A stretch of DNA of 64,000 nt, from the IMG/VR virus record IMGVR_UViG_3300034407_002866, positions 23,135 to 87,134 of that record; one strand, written 5' to 3'. How positions within the stretch are numbered: position 1 is the stretch's first letter; the number at the start of each line of letters is the position of its first letter. The position numbers and the translations under genes were made by a program. This document shows positions 17,539-25,602 of the stretch, in pieces. The DNA is from a virus. Below the pieces are notes generated by a model. It saw only the letters and a list, made by a program, of their open reading frames with translations, did no database searches and was not told the origin of the DNA.

Positions 17539-18098
17539 TTATTATTTATTTCAAATACGAGACCTCTTATTGACACAAATTGTTGTCGTGGAGGTCTTAT
17601 TTTATTATTCATTAGCGTTATAGACGCCTTTCTTAAAAGCAAAGACTCTTCAATATTTATTTTAAAACCATATTTTTGGAACACATCAATCCAATATATT
17701 TCTGATTGTTCGTTTACGTGGTTCTTACCACCCCAAAAAGGAGGAGCCGCTGTTAATATAACTCTCTTGCATTTCTGAAAATCTTTCATAAAAATAGGTA
17801 TGCATTCTTCTTCAATATGTTCAACAAACTCCACGCTCCAGCCTAAATCAAATTCTCTGTCAAACGTTGAAGCTCCAACACGATAATCTACTCTTTGAAA
17901 ATTAGAGGTATTTGGTATTGATTGTGTACCATCTACACCGTAAGAATCTATACCAAGTTTTATTCCTTCGAACACTTGGTCGCCCGTGCCGCAACCAATG
18001 TCAATCATAGAATTTACATTCCATTTTTTCATAGCATATTTTAACGCTTCTATGTCAATGTTTGTTCCACCTCCGTGCTGATTCTCTTTAAAATCCAT
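17535..18098 (-). CDS. SAM-dependent methyltransferase
   Basis: 187 residues. Motif I IDIGCGTGDQVFEG (33-46) is the SAM-binding loop. GVDG (54-57) is the acidic end of strand 2 and GWSVEFVEHI (88-97) is the motif usually seen in Methyltransf_23-like enzymes. The NEQSEIYWIDVFQKYGF segment near residue 130 is common in sugar and FkbM-like O-methyltransferases. Inside the glycan island it probably methylates a sugar or a terminal residue. Confidence 0.85.
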   Translation of the reverse strand: MDFKENQHGGGTNIDIEALKYAMKKWNVNSMIDIGCGTGDQVFEGIKLGIDSYGVDGTQSIPNTSNFQRVDYRVGASTFDREFDLGWSVEFVEHIEEECIPIFMKDFQKCKRVILTAAPPFWGGKNHVNEQSEIYWIDVFQKYGFKINIEESLLLRKASITLMNNKIRPPRQQFVSIRGLVFEINNK

Positions 18099-19143
18099 CC
18101 CAGTGTCTCCTTACTAACTTTTCTACGTATGTTACTATATCATCTGACAGTATGATGTCTTTATGAAGTTCTGTGCAAGACATTCTTACAGTCCAGTCCA
18201 AGACTTCTTTTTTTGGAGCAAGATACGGATCACATATATTTTCTATGTTCGTATTCAATAGTTCTGAACCAAAGTTCATTTTTGAACAAAAGGTCGGTAT
18301 TCCTGCGTCTATCAATTCAAATATACTCGTTGAATTATCAATCACTGCACAATACATATCATGATAAAGGTTTTGCATTGTAATGTTTTTACCAATGATA
18401 TGAATGTTTTTATACTCAATTAATAGTTCTTTAACGTAATTTTGTAATTTAGACATAGGATGAACCTTTATGCATATTCTTCGGTTCGTTTTGTTTCTTA
18501 TTGTTTCTACTGTTTCTAATAAAAAATCCTTTGGGTGTTTTGTGCCCGTTGGATCCATTTCAAAACCGGTAAAGATATATATTGCACCGTTATCTTTATC
18601 GTGTTTCCAAATATGATTATACAAACGAGGGGCTTTTACTATCTGAAGAGATTCGAAATCATCAGGATGAAGCCACTTTCCATCACCGTGCATCCAGCTA
18701 TATAATCCTACTCTCGCGTAATCCTTAATGTTAAACGTCGTTTCATAGTTTGCTTCTGCTCTTGACACTGTAGAGCTTTCAAATACGACTACGGGTTTAT
18801 TTTGTTCATTTGCCATCCTCAAGAGCTCAACGTTAATATAATCTAATGTTGCTGATCTATTTAAACGTGGTATACTATCACATTCGTATTCTATATCTGG
18901 TATGTAACCGTCTGTATAATCTCCGTTTAAGTATCCTTCTAGATATGCGTTCTTTCTAATTTCTGAACCCCAAGTTCCATTTAAAATTAAAACATCAGCA
19001 TTGTTAAAGCTATGCATGTAGTTCTCAGGGACAACGCGTCTTGGAATGACTCTATTCCTAGAAAAATACTTTATTCTTGGGCACTGTGCTCTACTCGCAA
19101 AAGAAGCGGTCGCCTTAGAAGAGGATGCTACAAAAAACTTCAT
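18088..19143 (-). CDS. Capsule-type GT-B glycosyltransferase-like protein, copy 3
   Basis: 351 residues. The C-terminal half has the set NRRICIKVHPMSKL, NLYHDMYCAVIDNSTSIFE and AGIPTFC, parallel to the copies at 14964 and 16633. The longer N-terminal half contains VVVFESSTVSR and a LYSWMHGDG segment. The most divergent of the three. Overlaps the methyltransferase by 11 bases and starts one base before the GT29 copy 3 stop. Confidence 0.72.
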   Translation of the reverse strand: MKFFVASSSKATASFASRAQCPRIKYFSRNRVIPRRVVPENYMHSFNNADVLILNGTWGSEIRKNAYLEGYLNGDYTDGYIPDIEYECDSIPRLNRSATLDYINVELLRMANEQNKPVVVFESSTVSRAEANYETTFNIKDYARVGLYSWMHGDGKWLHPDDFESLQIVKAPRLYNHIWKHDKDNGAIYIFTGFEMDPTGTKHPKDFLLETVETIRNKTNRRICIKVHPMSKLQNYVKELLIEYKNIHIIGKNITMQNLYHDMYCAVIDNSTSIFELIDAGIPTFCSKMNFGSELLNTNIENICDPYLAPKKEVLDWTVRMSCTELHKDIILSDDIVTYVEKLVRRHWDGF

Positions 19144-19680
19144 TTAAATCTTTAATTTGAATTGTTTATTAAAAAAATTATTAAAGCAGTATTCTTTTTC
19201 TTCGCTAAAAACGTGAGCAACACACTTTCTTCTCTCGTGCCAAGAGTACGTTTCTTTCCAATCAAAACCATATACGCGTACGCTCTTTGGATCCTGTTTA
19301 GAAATGTAATAGAGGACTCTGAGCCCGGTTGAGGATTTCTTTGTTAGGTTGCTGTCAAGAGCTATTCTATCCTCTTCAGAAAACACTACATCGGCCATTT
19401 CTATAAATTTAGGAGATACACTTTCGGTATCCATTTGCATTTTAAGAACACCTTTATTATGAGCAGTGTTAAAATGAGATTTGTTCTGTCGGATGTTCTG
19501 CATACACCATACATCAATACGCGTTCCCATCTGCTTTTTGTACTGAGGAAACCGATACCCACCACGATTGATTCTTACAACCACATCCGCAGAATCTATT
19601 TCATCGCCATATTTCTGTTGTATGATAGATGCAGCATTTCCTACAACCGCTACGGTCTTGCCTTCAAACCATTCTTTCAT
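19144..19680 (-). CDS. GT29-like glycosyltransferase, copy 3
   Basis: 178 residues. VAVVGNAASI, EIDSADVVVRINRGG, SSTGLRVLYYI and VRVYGFDWKET put it in the same paralogous set as the two copies near 11 kb. First gene of the glycan island, behind a late promoter at 19730. The separation of this copy from the other two by about 7.5 kb of sugar genes suggests duplications spread across the operon. Confidence 0.83.
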   Translation of the reverse strand: MKEWFEGKTVAVVGNAASIIQQKYGDEIDSADVVVRINRGGYRFPQYKKQMGTRIDVWCMQNIRQNKSHFNTAHNKGVLKMQMDTESVSPKFIEMADVVFSEEDRIALDSNLTKKSSTGLRVLYYISKQDPKSVRVYGFDWKETYSWHERRKCVAHVFSEEKEYCFNNFFNKQFKLKI

Positions 19681-19700
19681 AGTATATTATCCCTGTTAAC

Positions 19701-19726
19701 AAAAAAAGCAGAGAACTTGTCCCTGC
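19701..19726 (-). terminator. Terminator between the DUF1127 operon and the glycan island
   Basis: Minus-strand hairpin GCAGGGA / TCTCTGC (7 bp with one G-T pair, short loop) followed by seven T residues. It ends transcripts from the small-gene operon upstream. The late promoter at 19730 directly abuts it, so late transcripts would begin within or beside the stem. Confidence 0.65.
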
Positions 19727-19729
19727 CTT

Positions 19730-19737
19730 TATTTATA
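19730..19737 (-). promoter_or_regulatory. T4-type late promoter TATAAATA
   Basis: Exact TATAAATA on the minus strand about 50 bases upstream of GT29 copy 3. Would place the glycosyltransferase island under late control. Confidence 0.65.
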
Positions 19738-19771
19738 TTTACTTACAAACCTAATTATACTAAATTTACTG

Positions 19772-19882
19772 TTATCTTAGCATTACTTTTCTTGCTTCTT
19801 CTATGTAGCCTTGTTCACACAATTTTGAGGCAAGAACTGCGTTATTAAATGCGCTAATACTATTTAATATAAAATTAAGCAT
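19772..19882 (-). CDS. 36-residue protein, third gene of the DUF1127 operon
   Basis: ATG at 19882 overlaps the stop of the upstream 65-residue gene by 8 bases. The peptide ends LASKLCEQGYIEEARKVMLR, a plausible amphipathic helix. No family recognised; reality is supported by coupling and position before the terminator. Confidence 0.5.
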   Translation of the reverse strand: MLNFILNSISAFNNAVLASKLCEQGYIEEARKVMLR

Positions 19883-20072
19883 TATATAGTGTTCTTCCAA
19901 AGCTTTCTTCTTTAGTTATTGCTTTTAACTTTGCTAATCTTTGAACTGCGTCTTCGCGGGCTTCATACATGCCTTTCATATGCGCTGCGGTAATTCCTGG
20001 TGATCCAATCATTGCACCAATAGCTCTGCTATAACCAATGATTTCTAATCTTGCGTATATACGTTCTAACAT
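19875..20072 (-). CDS. 65-residue hypothetical protein
   Basis: Starts one base after the stop of the DUF1127-like gene. Sequence MLERIYARLEIIGYSRAIG ... AREDAVQRLAKL is helical and basic, reminiscent of the short Arg-rich proteins encoded beside DUF1127 genes in alphaproteobacteria, but I cannot assign a family. Confidence 0.65.
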   Translation of the reverse strand: MLERIYARLEIIGYSRAIGAMIGSPGITAAHMKGMYEAREDAVQRLAKLKAITKEESFGRTLYNA

Positions 20073-20073
20073 A

Positions 20074-20361
20074 TTATGCCCACCCTTTAAGATTTTTGTT
20101 TATTTCTGCAGTTGTTTCTTTTTCGCGGATAGAGTCACCGTAAAACTGGTCGTTAACAACAGCCATGATGTCGCCACGGCACAAGCCAATGTCTTTTAAT
20201 TCTCTATTTGAAAGGGAGGATAATTCTCTATATGATTGGCGTCTTAATGCACGCTTATACATAAATTTGTCTAAAGCTACAAACAAGGCTTTGATTTTTT
20301 CAATTACTATTGATAACGTAATAAATTTATATAAAGATTGTGATTGAAGTGTGTGTGACAT
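20074..20361 (-). CDS. DUF1127-like small protein
   Basis: 95 residues. Positions 43-66 contain YRELSSLSNRELKDIGLCRGDI, the DUF1127 signature (R-x-L-x-x-L-x-x-R-x-L-x-D-I-G-L-x-R-x-x-I). An N-terminal hydrophobic helix precedes it. DUF1127 proteins are abundant in alphaproteobacteria, where some act in phosphate/carbon regulation and RNA turnover. Its presence here argues for an alphaproteobacterial host and for acquisition from it. A good ribosome site (AAGGAG) precedes the ATG. Confidence 0.82.
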   Translation of the reverse strand: MSHTLQSQSLYKFITLSIVIEKIKALFVALDKFMYKRALRRQSYRELSSLSNRELKDIGLCRGDIMAVVNDQFYGDSIREKETTAEINKNLKGWA

Positions 20362-20492
20362 GTTGCATCTCCTTAACGCATATGATTGTTTTTATTGAAT
20401 TACAATTATATTTATTAAGGAAATGTAAAAATAAGGCTTAATTTGGGTTGCCAATTTGGTATAGACGGTATTCACTAGTGTCAACCGTGACA

Positions 20493-21278
20493 TTATGTCG
20501 GGTTGTCTACCAATATAAGGTCAAACATTGCTGAACAAGTTTGACCACCCGATGCAGCAACAACATCAATTTTAATATCTGTCTTTTCTTCAAACTTTAA
20601 TGGTACTGGATATTCTACAATAACATTTTGACCGCCGGCAGCGTACGAAATACCTTTAACATTAAATGTACCACCGAAAGGTCTTGCAAACAATGTATAT
20701 TGTAACGAGGCATTGGTTGATGCTTTGTCAGAACCCATTTGAGTTTTGATTAGATACGCCGTTTTACCTGCCGGCACAGTATAAACAGCCATAAGAGTTT
20801 GGCCTTTATCTTCAAGAATTTTTGCAGCTAAAGCGCCACCTTGATTGATAGTAACATCTGCATCGTTATTAGTATCTACCATACGAGCTCTAAATACTCG
20901 TGAAAATGTTTCAGTGGTTGTTCCACCAATAGTAGTCGTTACTGTTTGTGGTGCGTAGTCTGCGTCAAGACCTTGGATTTCAACTGATGCGCCACTGTTT
21001 TGAGTAGAAGTTACAGCTACAACACCGGCAGCTGGGTACGGATATGTTACTGCTGCTGAATTACCGTCCCAGATAGTTCCAGCTGTAACGTCTCCATCAG
21101 TTGCGCCAAATTTGTTAATATGGTCATAACCGTCAACGTCGCCCGCAGCAATTGGAATATTAGATGCAACTCCAAATGAGTTGATAATATTGCCGTCTTT
21201 ATCTGCTAGAATAAATGCTTCAAATAAAGTTTTATTATTTTGTAAATACGCTTGAGTTAATTTGTTCCAAATAGCCAT
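20493..21278 (-). CDS. Putative virion structural protein
   Basis: 261 residues from the ATG at 21278 (TAATG with the upstream stop), giving MAIWNKLTQAYLQNNKTLFEAF. Rich in Ala, Thr, Gly and beta-forming residues with repeated PYPAAG and TTTIGGTTTE-like segments, like phage decoration or receptor-exposed proteins of marine T4-like phages. It follows two genes with capsid-targeting-like leaders. No enzymatic motif. Confidence 0.75.
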   Translation of the reverse strand: MAIWNKLTQAYLQNNKTLFEAFILADKDGNIINSFGVASNIPIAAGDVDGYDHINKFGATDGDVTAGTIWDGNSAAVTYPYPAAGVVAVTSTQNSGASVEIQGLDADYAPQTVTTTIGGTTTETFSRVFRARMVDTNNDADVTINQGGALAAKILEDKGQTLMAVYTVPAGKTAYLIKTQMGSDKASTNASLQYTLFARPFGGTFNVKGISYAAGGQNVIVEYPVPLKFEEKTDIKIDVVAASGGQTCSAMFDLILVDNPT

Positions 21279-22519
21279 TACTTTTGCCATCCCTTAATAT
21301 ATTTATCTGAAAAGTTTGCAGCTGAAAATTGTAAGCGGTCAACAAGTTTTAACGCATTCTTACCATAACGATCAATTGCAACAAAACCTTCTTGCCCTGT
21401 AACTTCATAGCCTTTATTGGTTTTAAGTAGTGTTTTTAAGCCATCAACGTTTTCAAGTTTACGAATAATTGTATGCTTTGCGTCAACGATTAGGTTATAC
21501 ATAGTAAATAAATTTTCAAGATCGCGCGGTTTGACTTTTTTGAAAAACATCATGGCATTATCTTTTTTAGCTTGCCAGGTTGCTTTACCTTTTGGCGATT
21601 TTTTACTATCAATTTCTTTATCGTAATAATCACTTAAGTATTTCTGAAAGCCTTTAACAAAAGTTTTTGGATTACCAATTCTTTCGCCGGCGCGAACTTT
21701 TGTATTGATGTAAGTATTGAGGCGCATATTAATATCATACTGAGATCCTGGCTTGAGAGCATCAAATGTGTTTTTTGGAATTGTCTTAAGCAGTGAACCA
21801 ATTTGAGATATTATTTTTGTAATATCAGCAGTCTCTTTTGCGGTAAATGTTGCATTGCCAGATTGATCTTTGAATACTGCGTCTACTGACCAGACCGACG
21901 GGACTGTTTTAAGGCCGCTTGCAATCTCCTTTCCAAAATTTGCAGACATTTTTTCAAGGCTTGATCCTCGGTATACAGTATGCCAGACCACTCCGACCTT
22001 GGATCTGAGTATTGTTTTAGCAAGCTTTGATGATTTAGGTATCGCATAAACAATCGTATTAGGATGGAAAGTAATATGCGGTTCACCGTCAATCGTATCT
22101 TCTTTAATATCACTTTTTTCATATAAAAAATCGCCTTGTACTACACCTTTAATTCCTAGTTTTGAAAATTCATCTAACGCAATTTTTAGTTTTGCATTTA
22201 GCTCTGCCTTACCCACGGTATCAGCATCAATATCGGCGTGTGTTTTATATAGCTTTGGGTTCTTATTAAAAATACCTTTTTTAGCTACAAAGAATTTTCC
22301 ATCACTTGGATCGATGCCAGCAAATACTGCTGGTGCGCCATCCCACTTGACGCTAATATTGACGGGTGCTTTAGTATTACCTGCTAGCATATCTCTAATA
22401 TCACGAAGATAGTTTATTACGTTTCGTGTACCAACAATGCCGCCATCAATAACAGCATCTTCTGCATGTGTCATGTGCAGGTTCTTTTCTTCGGACAAAA
22501 ACTTTTTAAAACGAATCAT
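21278..22519 (-). CDS. DUF6267-like protein with ligase-type KWDG motif and capsid-targeting-like leader
   Basis: 413 residues. The leader MIRFKKFLSE ends in L-S-E. After a HAEDAVIDGG ... RNVINYLRDIRDML helix comes VKWDGAPAVFAG (about 58-69), which fits motif I (KxDG) of covalent nucleotidyltransferases (DNA/RNA ligases, capping enzymes). FVAKKGIF (77-84) and IKGVVQGDFLYEK (123-135) could be the later ligase strands. I recall this block as DUF6267 in T4-like phages. Putative head-packaged ligase-like enzyme; activity is not established. Confidence 0.78.
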   Translation of the reverse strand: MIRFKKFLSEEKNLHMTHAEDAVIDGGIVGTRNVINYLRDIRDMLAGNTKAPVNISVKWDGAPAVFAGIDPSDGKFFVAKKGIFNKNPKLYKTHADIDADTVGKAELNAKLKIALDEFSKLGIKGVVQGDFLYEKSDIKEDTIDGEPHITFHPNTIVYAIPKSSKLAKTILRSKVGVVWHTVYRGSSLEKMSANFGKEIASGLKTVPSVWSVDAVFKDQSGNATFTAKETADITKIISQIGSLLKTIPKNTFDALKPGSQYDINMRLNTYINTKVRAGERIGNPKTFVKGFQKYLSDYYDKEIDSKKSPKGKATWQAKKDNAMMFFKKVKPRDLENLFTMYNLIVDAKHTIIRKLENVDGLKTLLKTNKGYEVTGQEGFVAIDRYGKNALKLVDRLQFSAANFSDKYIKGWQK

Positions 22520-22522
22520 TTA

Positions 22523-23818
22523 TTAAATTCCATTAAATTTGATAGCAAGATTAAAACCTTGAGCAATTTTATTTTCAGGTGGAGATTTGTTCGAACGAAC
22601 TGACATATTCATCGTTAGCTTTTCGCTACCACCAGCGTTTAATTCAATAAACCAATTTTGTTTAGATGAGGTAGACTTATATGCTTTAACAGTTTTTACC
22701 CTCGGCAAAAATGCTCCTAGATCATCTTCGTCTGTAACCATTTTATACTTATTACCAAATGCTTTAACGACAACTAAAGGTACGTTTTTGTCTTTTTTAA
22801 GTACTTGTTTTTGTATATAATCAATAGCTTTAGATTTATTCTTATTTACTGCACTTATAATACCATCGCGTATAAGATCAAGCATTTGGTCGTACATACT
22901 TTCGTATTCTCTAGAATTCTTTTTCTTAAATTCTGTAATAATTTTAATTGAATTTCGTTTCTTTCCTCTCGAGTCCCAATCAAAAGGTAACCCAAGTTTT
23001 GAATGTACTTTGTTAAATATTAGTTTCTGTAGATCTGATTTTTCACGTGCATACGAAAAATCATCAAAGAATTTATTCACGTAAGTATTTAATTGAGGTT
23101 CAGCGGTTTTTTCACCACCAGCTTTAAGCGATACGCCAAGCATATTTTTATTTTTAAACTTGATGAATAAATCACCTTTATGAGACGCAGGTATGCCGGT
23201 TGGCTTCGCTCGATAACCCCAAAACACTTGTTGAATAGGAGATTGTTTGTTTAAATCATTAAGATAGTCTAAAATAGCTAAAGCGTTTTCCATTTTTTCA
23301 GAATATTTTGAAGACGTTGGCATTTGTTCGATAAATTGTTTACCGGCTTCTGCGTCTCTACTATTTACATATACGCCATATTTGTTTCCATCGGCTTCAG
23401 ATATAAAATCATATAGGTCGTTTATGTTTGAAAACTTTTTCTTTGACATAAATGCTAGAGAAGGAACCAACTCCGTAATCGTTGAATTAAGAGTAGTCTC
23501 TGACATGCCCCCTGACGTTGGCTTAAATGTAATTTGAACCTTTTTAGATCCAAGCTTTACGATAGTAGAACCGACGGACCCGCCGGATGTGCTTAGTTCG
23601 TAATCTATGTTTGCTTTATCTAATTTTTGTTCTATATTTTTCTTGACAGAGTCACGATCATTTTTCTGAGAACGAACGACCAATACTGTTTTGTTATTTG
23701 TTGTACTCTTTACGGTGTAAGTATATGGCTGAATGGCTGCATCAAATCTAGCCTTGTCTTGCTGAGACACAAAAAGCATTTCACTGTTCTCTCTTAAATA
23801 TTTTTTAAACGAAATCAT
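22523..23818 (-). CDS. Large protein with capsid-targeting-like leader, possible nuclease
   Basis: 431 residues. The leader MISFKKYLRE ends in L-R-E. Residues 215-245 read GDLFIKFKNKNMLGVSLKAGG, an Asp followed by a strand with SLK that resembles a degenerate PD-(D/E)xK core. The rest is mixed alpha/beta and Lys-rich (pI likely high). Pairs with the ligase-like gene 3 bases downstream. Nuclease assignment is weak; the leader and late promoter are the firm observations. Confidence 0.75.
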   Translation of the reverse strand: MISFKKYLRENSEMLFVSQQDKARFDAAIQPYTYTVKSTTNNKTVLVVRSQKNDRDSVKKNIEQKLDKANIDYELSTSGGSVGSTIVKLGSKKVQITFKPTSGGMSETTLNSTITELVPSLAFMSKKKFSNINDLYDFISEADGNKYGVYVNSRDAEAGKQFIEQMPTSSKYSEKMENALAILDYLNDLNKQSPIQQVFWGYRAKPTGIPASHKGDLFIKFKNKNMLGVSLKAGGEKTAEPQLNTYVNKFFDDFSYAREKSDLQKLIFNKVHSKLGLPFDWDSRGKKRNSIKIITEFKKKNSREYESMYDQMLDLIRDGIISAVNKNKSKAIDYIQKQVLKKDKNVPLVVVKAFGNKYKMVTDEDDLGAFLPRVKTVKAYKSTSSKQNWFIELNAGGSEKLTMNMSVRSNKSPPENKIAQGFNLAIKFNGI

Positions 23819-23849
23819 ACATATTCTCTTGTATAGGATTAATTTAAAC

Positions 23850-23857
23850 TATTTATA
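23850..23857 (-). promoter_or_regulatory. T4-type late promoter TATAAATA
   Basis: Exact TATAAATA on the minus strand 32 bases before the 431-residue leader-bearing gene, the same spacing as at 10497. Supports late expression of the putative internal head proteins. Confidence 0.75.
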
Positions 23858-23877
23858 AAATAACATGCTTTAGGCGC

Positions 23878-24069
23878 TTATTGTAAATTGGTAGAAATAT
23901 TTTTTTTCGAAAAAAACAATGGAGTCCATCCTTGAAACCCAAATCCTAAATTTAATTTTCTGCAAGTAACTCTTGCATTTTTATAGTCTGTTCCAACTTG
24001 AATTAAAGTACCACTATCTATTTCCAAAATGCTGTATTGGTTTTCGTTTTTCTTTAATGAATAACTCAT
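23878..24069 (-). CDS. 63-residue hypothetical protein
   Basis: MSYSLKKNENQYSILEID ..., beta-rich with an LGFGFQGWTPLFF segment near the end. Overlaps the gp41 stop by 4 bases and so belongs to the replication operon. No family recognised. Confidence 0.6.
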   Translation of the reverse strand: MSYSLKKNENQYSILEIDSGTLIQVGTDYKNARVTCRKLNLGFGFQGWTPLFFSKKNISTNLQ

Positions 24070-25496
24070 TGTAATTCTCCTACTTCAAACAAACTTTTCT
24101 TTTTATTTTTGGAACCCATGTCCCACTGTTCTCCAAACGAAGACTTATCAAATGTCGGGCGAGGATCATTACCGCCTTTACCATTTGAAGACTCGGATTG
24201 AATAGTATCTTGAGCACGCTCTTCAAGATTGAACAATTTCATTTTTGCTCTTTCAATCCCTACAACAAATCTACGATAATAGCCTAAATCTCCATAGCGA
24301 TTTTTAAGTTGTTTAATCATAAGCTGTCCGCGTTGATCTAATTCTTCTGATGTGATAAGACCGAGGATAAGGTCCGCGGTGTGAGTAATACCCATAGACT
24401 CAGAGGTGTTCGTAAGATCAACATCAGAGTTTCCATAACCATCTCGATTAAACTGAGAGGAGGTAACAATAGCCATGTCAAATTCCATGGCAAGACCGCG
24501 AATTTCTTCAGCGATTGATTTAACAAGTGTATAAGAGTTTGCCGCGGCCGCGCCTTTTACTCTCGCTGATGCACAAATGTTAAGATAGTCAATAAACACA
24601 ATATCTGGAATAAAGTTCTTTTTCATACGCATTTCGTTGAGGAGATGGCGGAAGTGGCCGGAGTGCGCAGAACCTGTTGGGTACTCTTTAATAACCAATT
24701 TTCCAGGAGTCTTACTTTTATAACGATCCATTCTTTTTTCAAATACGTTAAGAGGAACTTCCTTAACTTCGTCAAGAGTAATATTCATAATGTTTGCATC
24801 AATACGCCGAGCAACTTCTTCTTCCGCCAATTCCATTGTAACGTATAGAACATTCTTGCCGTGCATTAGACTCGATGCGGCCATGTGACATTTAACGAGG
24901 GACTTACCACCACCAGTTGTTGCCAAAAGAACTGACATAGATTTACGAGGTAATCCACCTTTTGTAATAGTATTTAGGATGTCGATATCAAACGGAATGC
25001 GTTCTTCTTTACGATGGTAATACTCGTGCCTAGACTCAAAATCTTCAAGAAAGTCGTGGCCAATATGTGTATCGAAACTAATGCCAAGCGAATCAGAAAG
25101 AATTCCTGGAATTGCTCCTTTATCGTTTTCTTTATCTTGACCGTCGAGAATAAGAATAGCCTTACGAATTGAATTATAAAGATCTTTATTCTGGCAAAAC
25201 TTTTCAGTTTCATCTACAAGAAACGTTTCATTTGTATTATCGTCTGTCTTTAATTCATCAATTAAATTCGTGACTTCTTTATATGCGCTTTCATTTAGAT
25301 CTTTACGTTTATCTATTGAAATTTTAAGAGCTTCGATTGATGGCGGCTCTTTATATTCGTTCATATAGTCCGAATATGTTGAAAAGATTTTACGAAGACT
25401 ATTATCATCGAAATATTCTTCCTTAATGTAAGGAAATACTCTTCTGCAATATTCTTCGTTGTAAATCAAATTAGATAATATTGTTTTTTCAATCAT
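24066..25496 (-). CDS. 41: Replicative DNA helicase, T4 gp41-like
   Basis: DnaB-family hexameric 5'-3' helicase of the replisome. 476 residues from the ATG at 25496 (MIEKTILSNL); an ORF extension to 25538 lacks support. Walker A ATTGGGKSLVK, Walker B IVFIDYLNI, the SSQFNRDGYG arginine/DnaB H4-type loop and the C-terminal KNRYGD are visible. The N-terminal 150 residues form the helical primase-interacting domain. A consensus early promoter lies 75 bases upstream. Confidence 0.95.
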   Translation of the reverse strand: MIEKTILSNLIYNEEYCRRVFPYIKEEYFDDNSLRKIFSTYSDYMNEYKEPPSIEALKISIDKRKDLNESAYKEVTNLIDELKTDDNTNETFLVDETEKFCQNKDLYNSIRKAILILDGQDKENDKGAIPGILSDSLGISFDTHIGHDFLEDFESRHEYYHRKEERIPFDIDILNTITKGGLPRKSMSVLLATTGGGKSLVKCHMAASSLMHGKNVLYVTMELAEEEVARRIDANIMNITLDEVKEVPLNVFEKRMDRYKSKTPGKLVIKEYPTGSAHSGHFRHLLNEMRMKKNFIPDIVFIDYLNICASARVKGAAAANSYTLVKSIAEEIRGLAMEFDMAIVTSSQFNRDGYGNSDVDLTNTSESMGITHTADLILGLITSEELDQRGQLMIKQLKNRYGDLGYYRRFVVGIERAKMKLFNLEERAQDTIQSESSNGKGGNDPRPTFDKSSFGEQWDMGSKNKKKSLFEVGELQ

Positions 25497-25570
25497 ACAA
25501 ATTTTTCCATTGTTAAGATGAGTAATGGCACCAATCACAGATCAATGCCATCACCTTTGTAATTAATTTT

Positions 25571-25599
25571 AATATATCACTATATCATAGAATTGTCAA
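25571..25599 (-). promoter_or_regulatory. Early sigma70-type promoter for helicase gene
   Basis: TTGACA, 17-bp spacer, TATATT on the minus strand in a short noncoding gap between uvsX and the helicase gene. Confidence 0.8.
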
Positions 25600-25602
25600 C
25601 AA

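Noticed and set aside
20458-20484. TTGACA with TATACC near 20.47 kb on the minus strand
   Set aside because: Spacer is only 15 bases and the -10 is poor; not listed as a promoter for the DUF1127-like operon.
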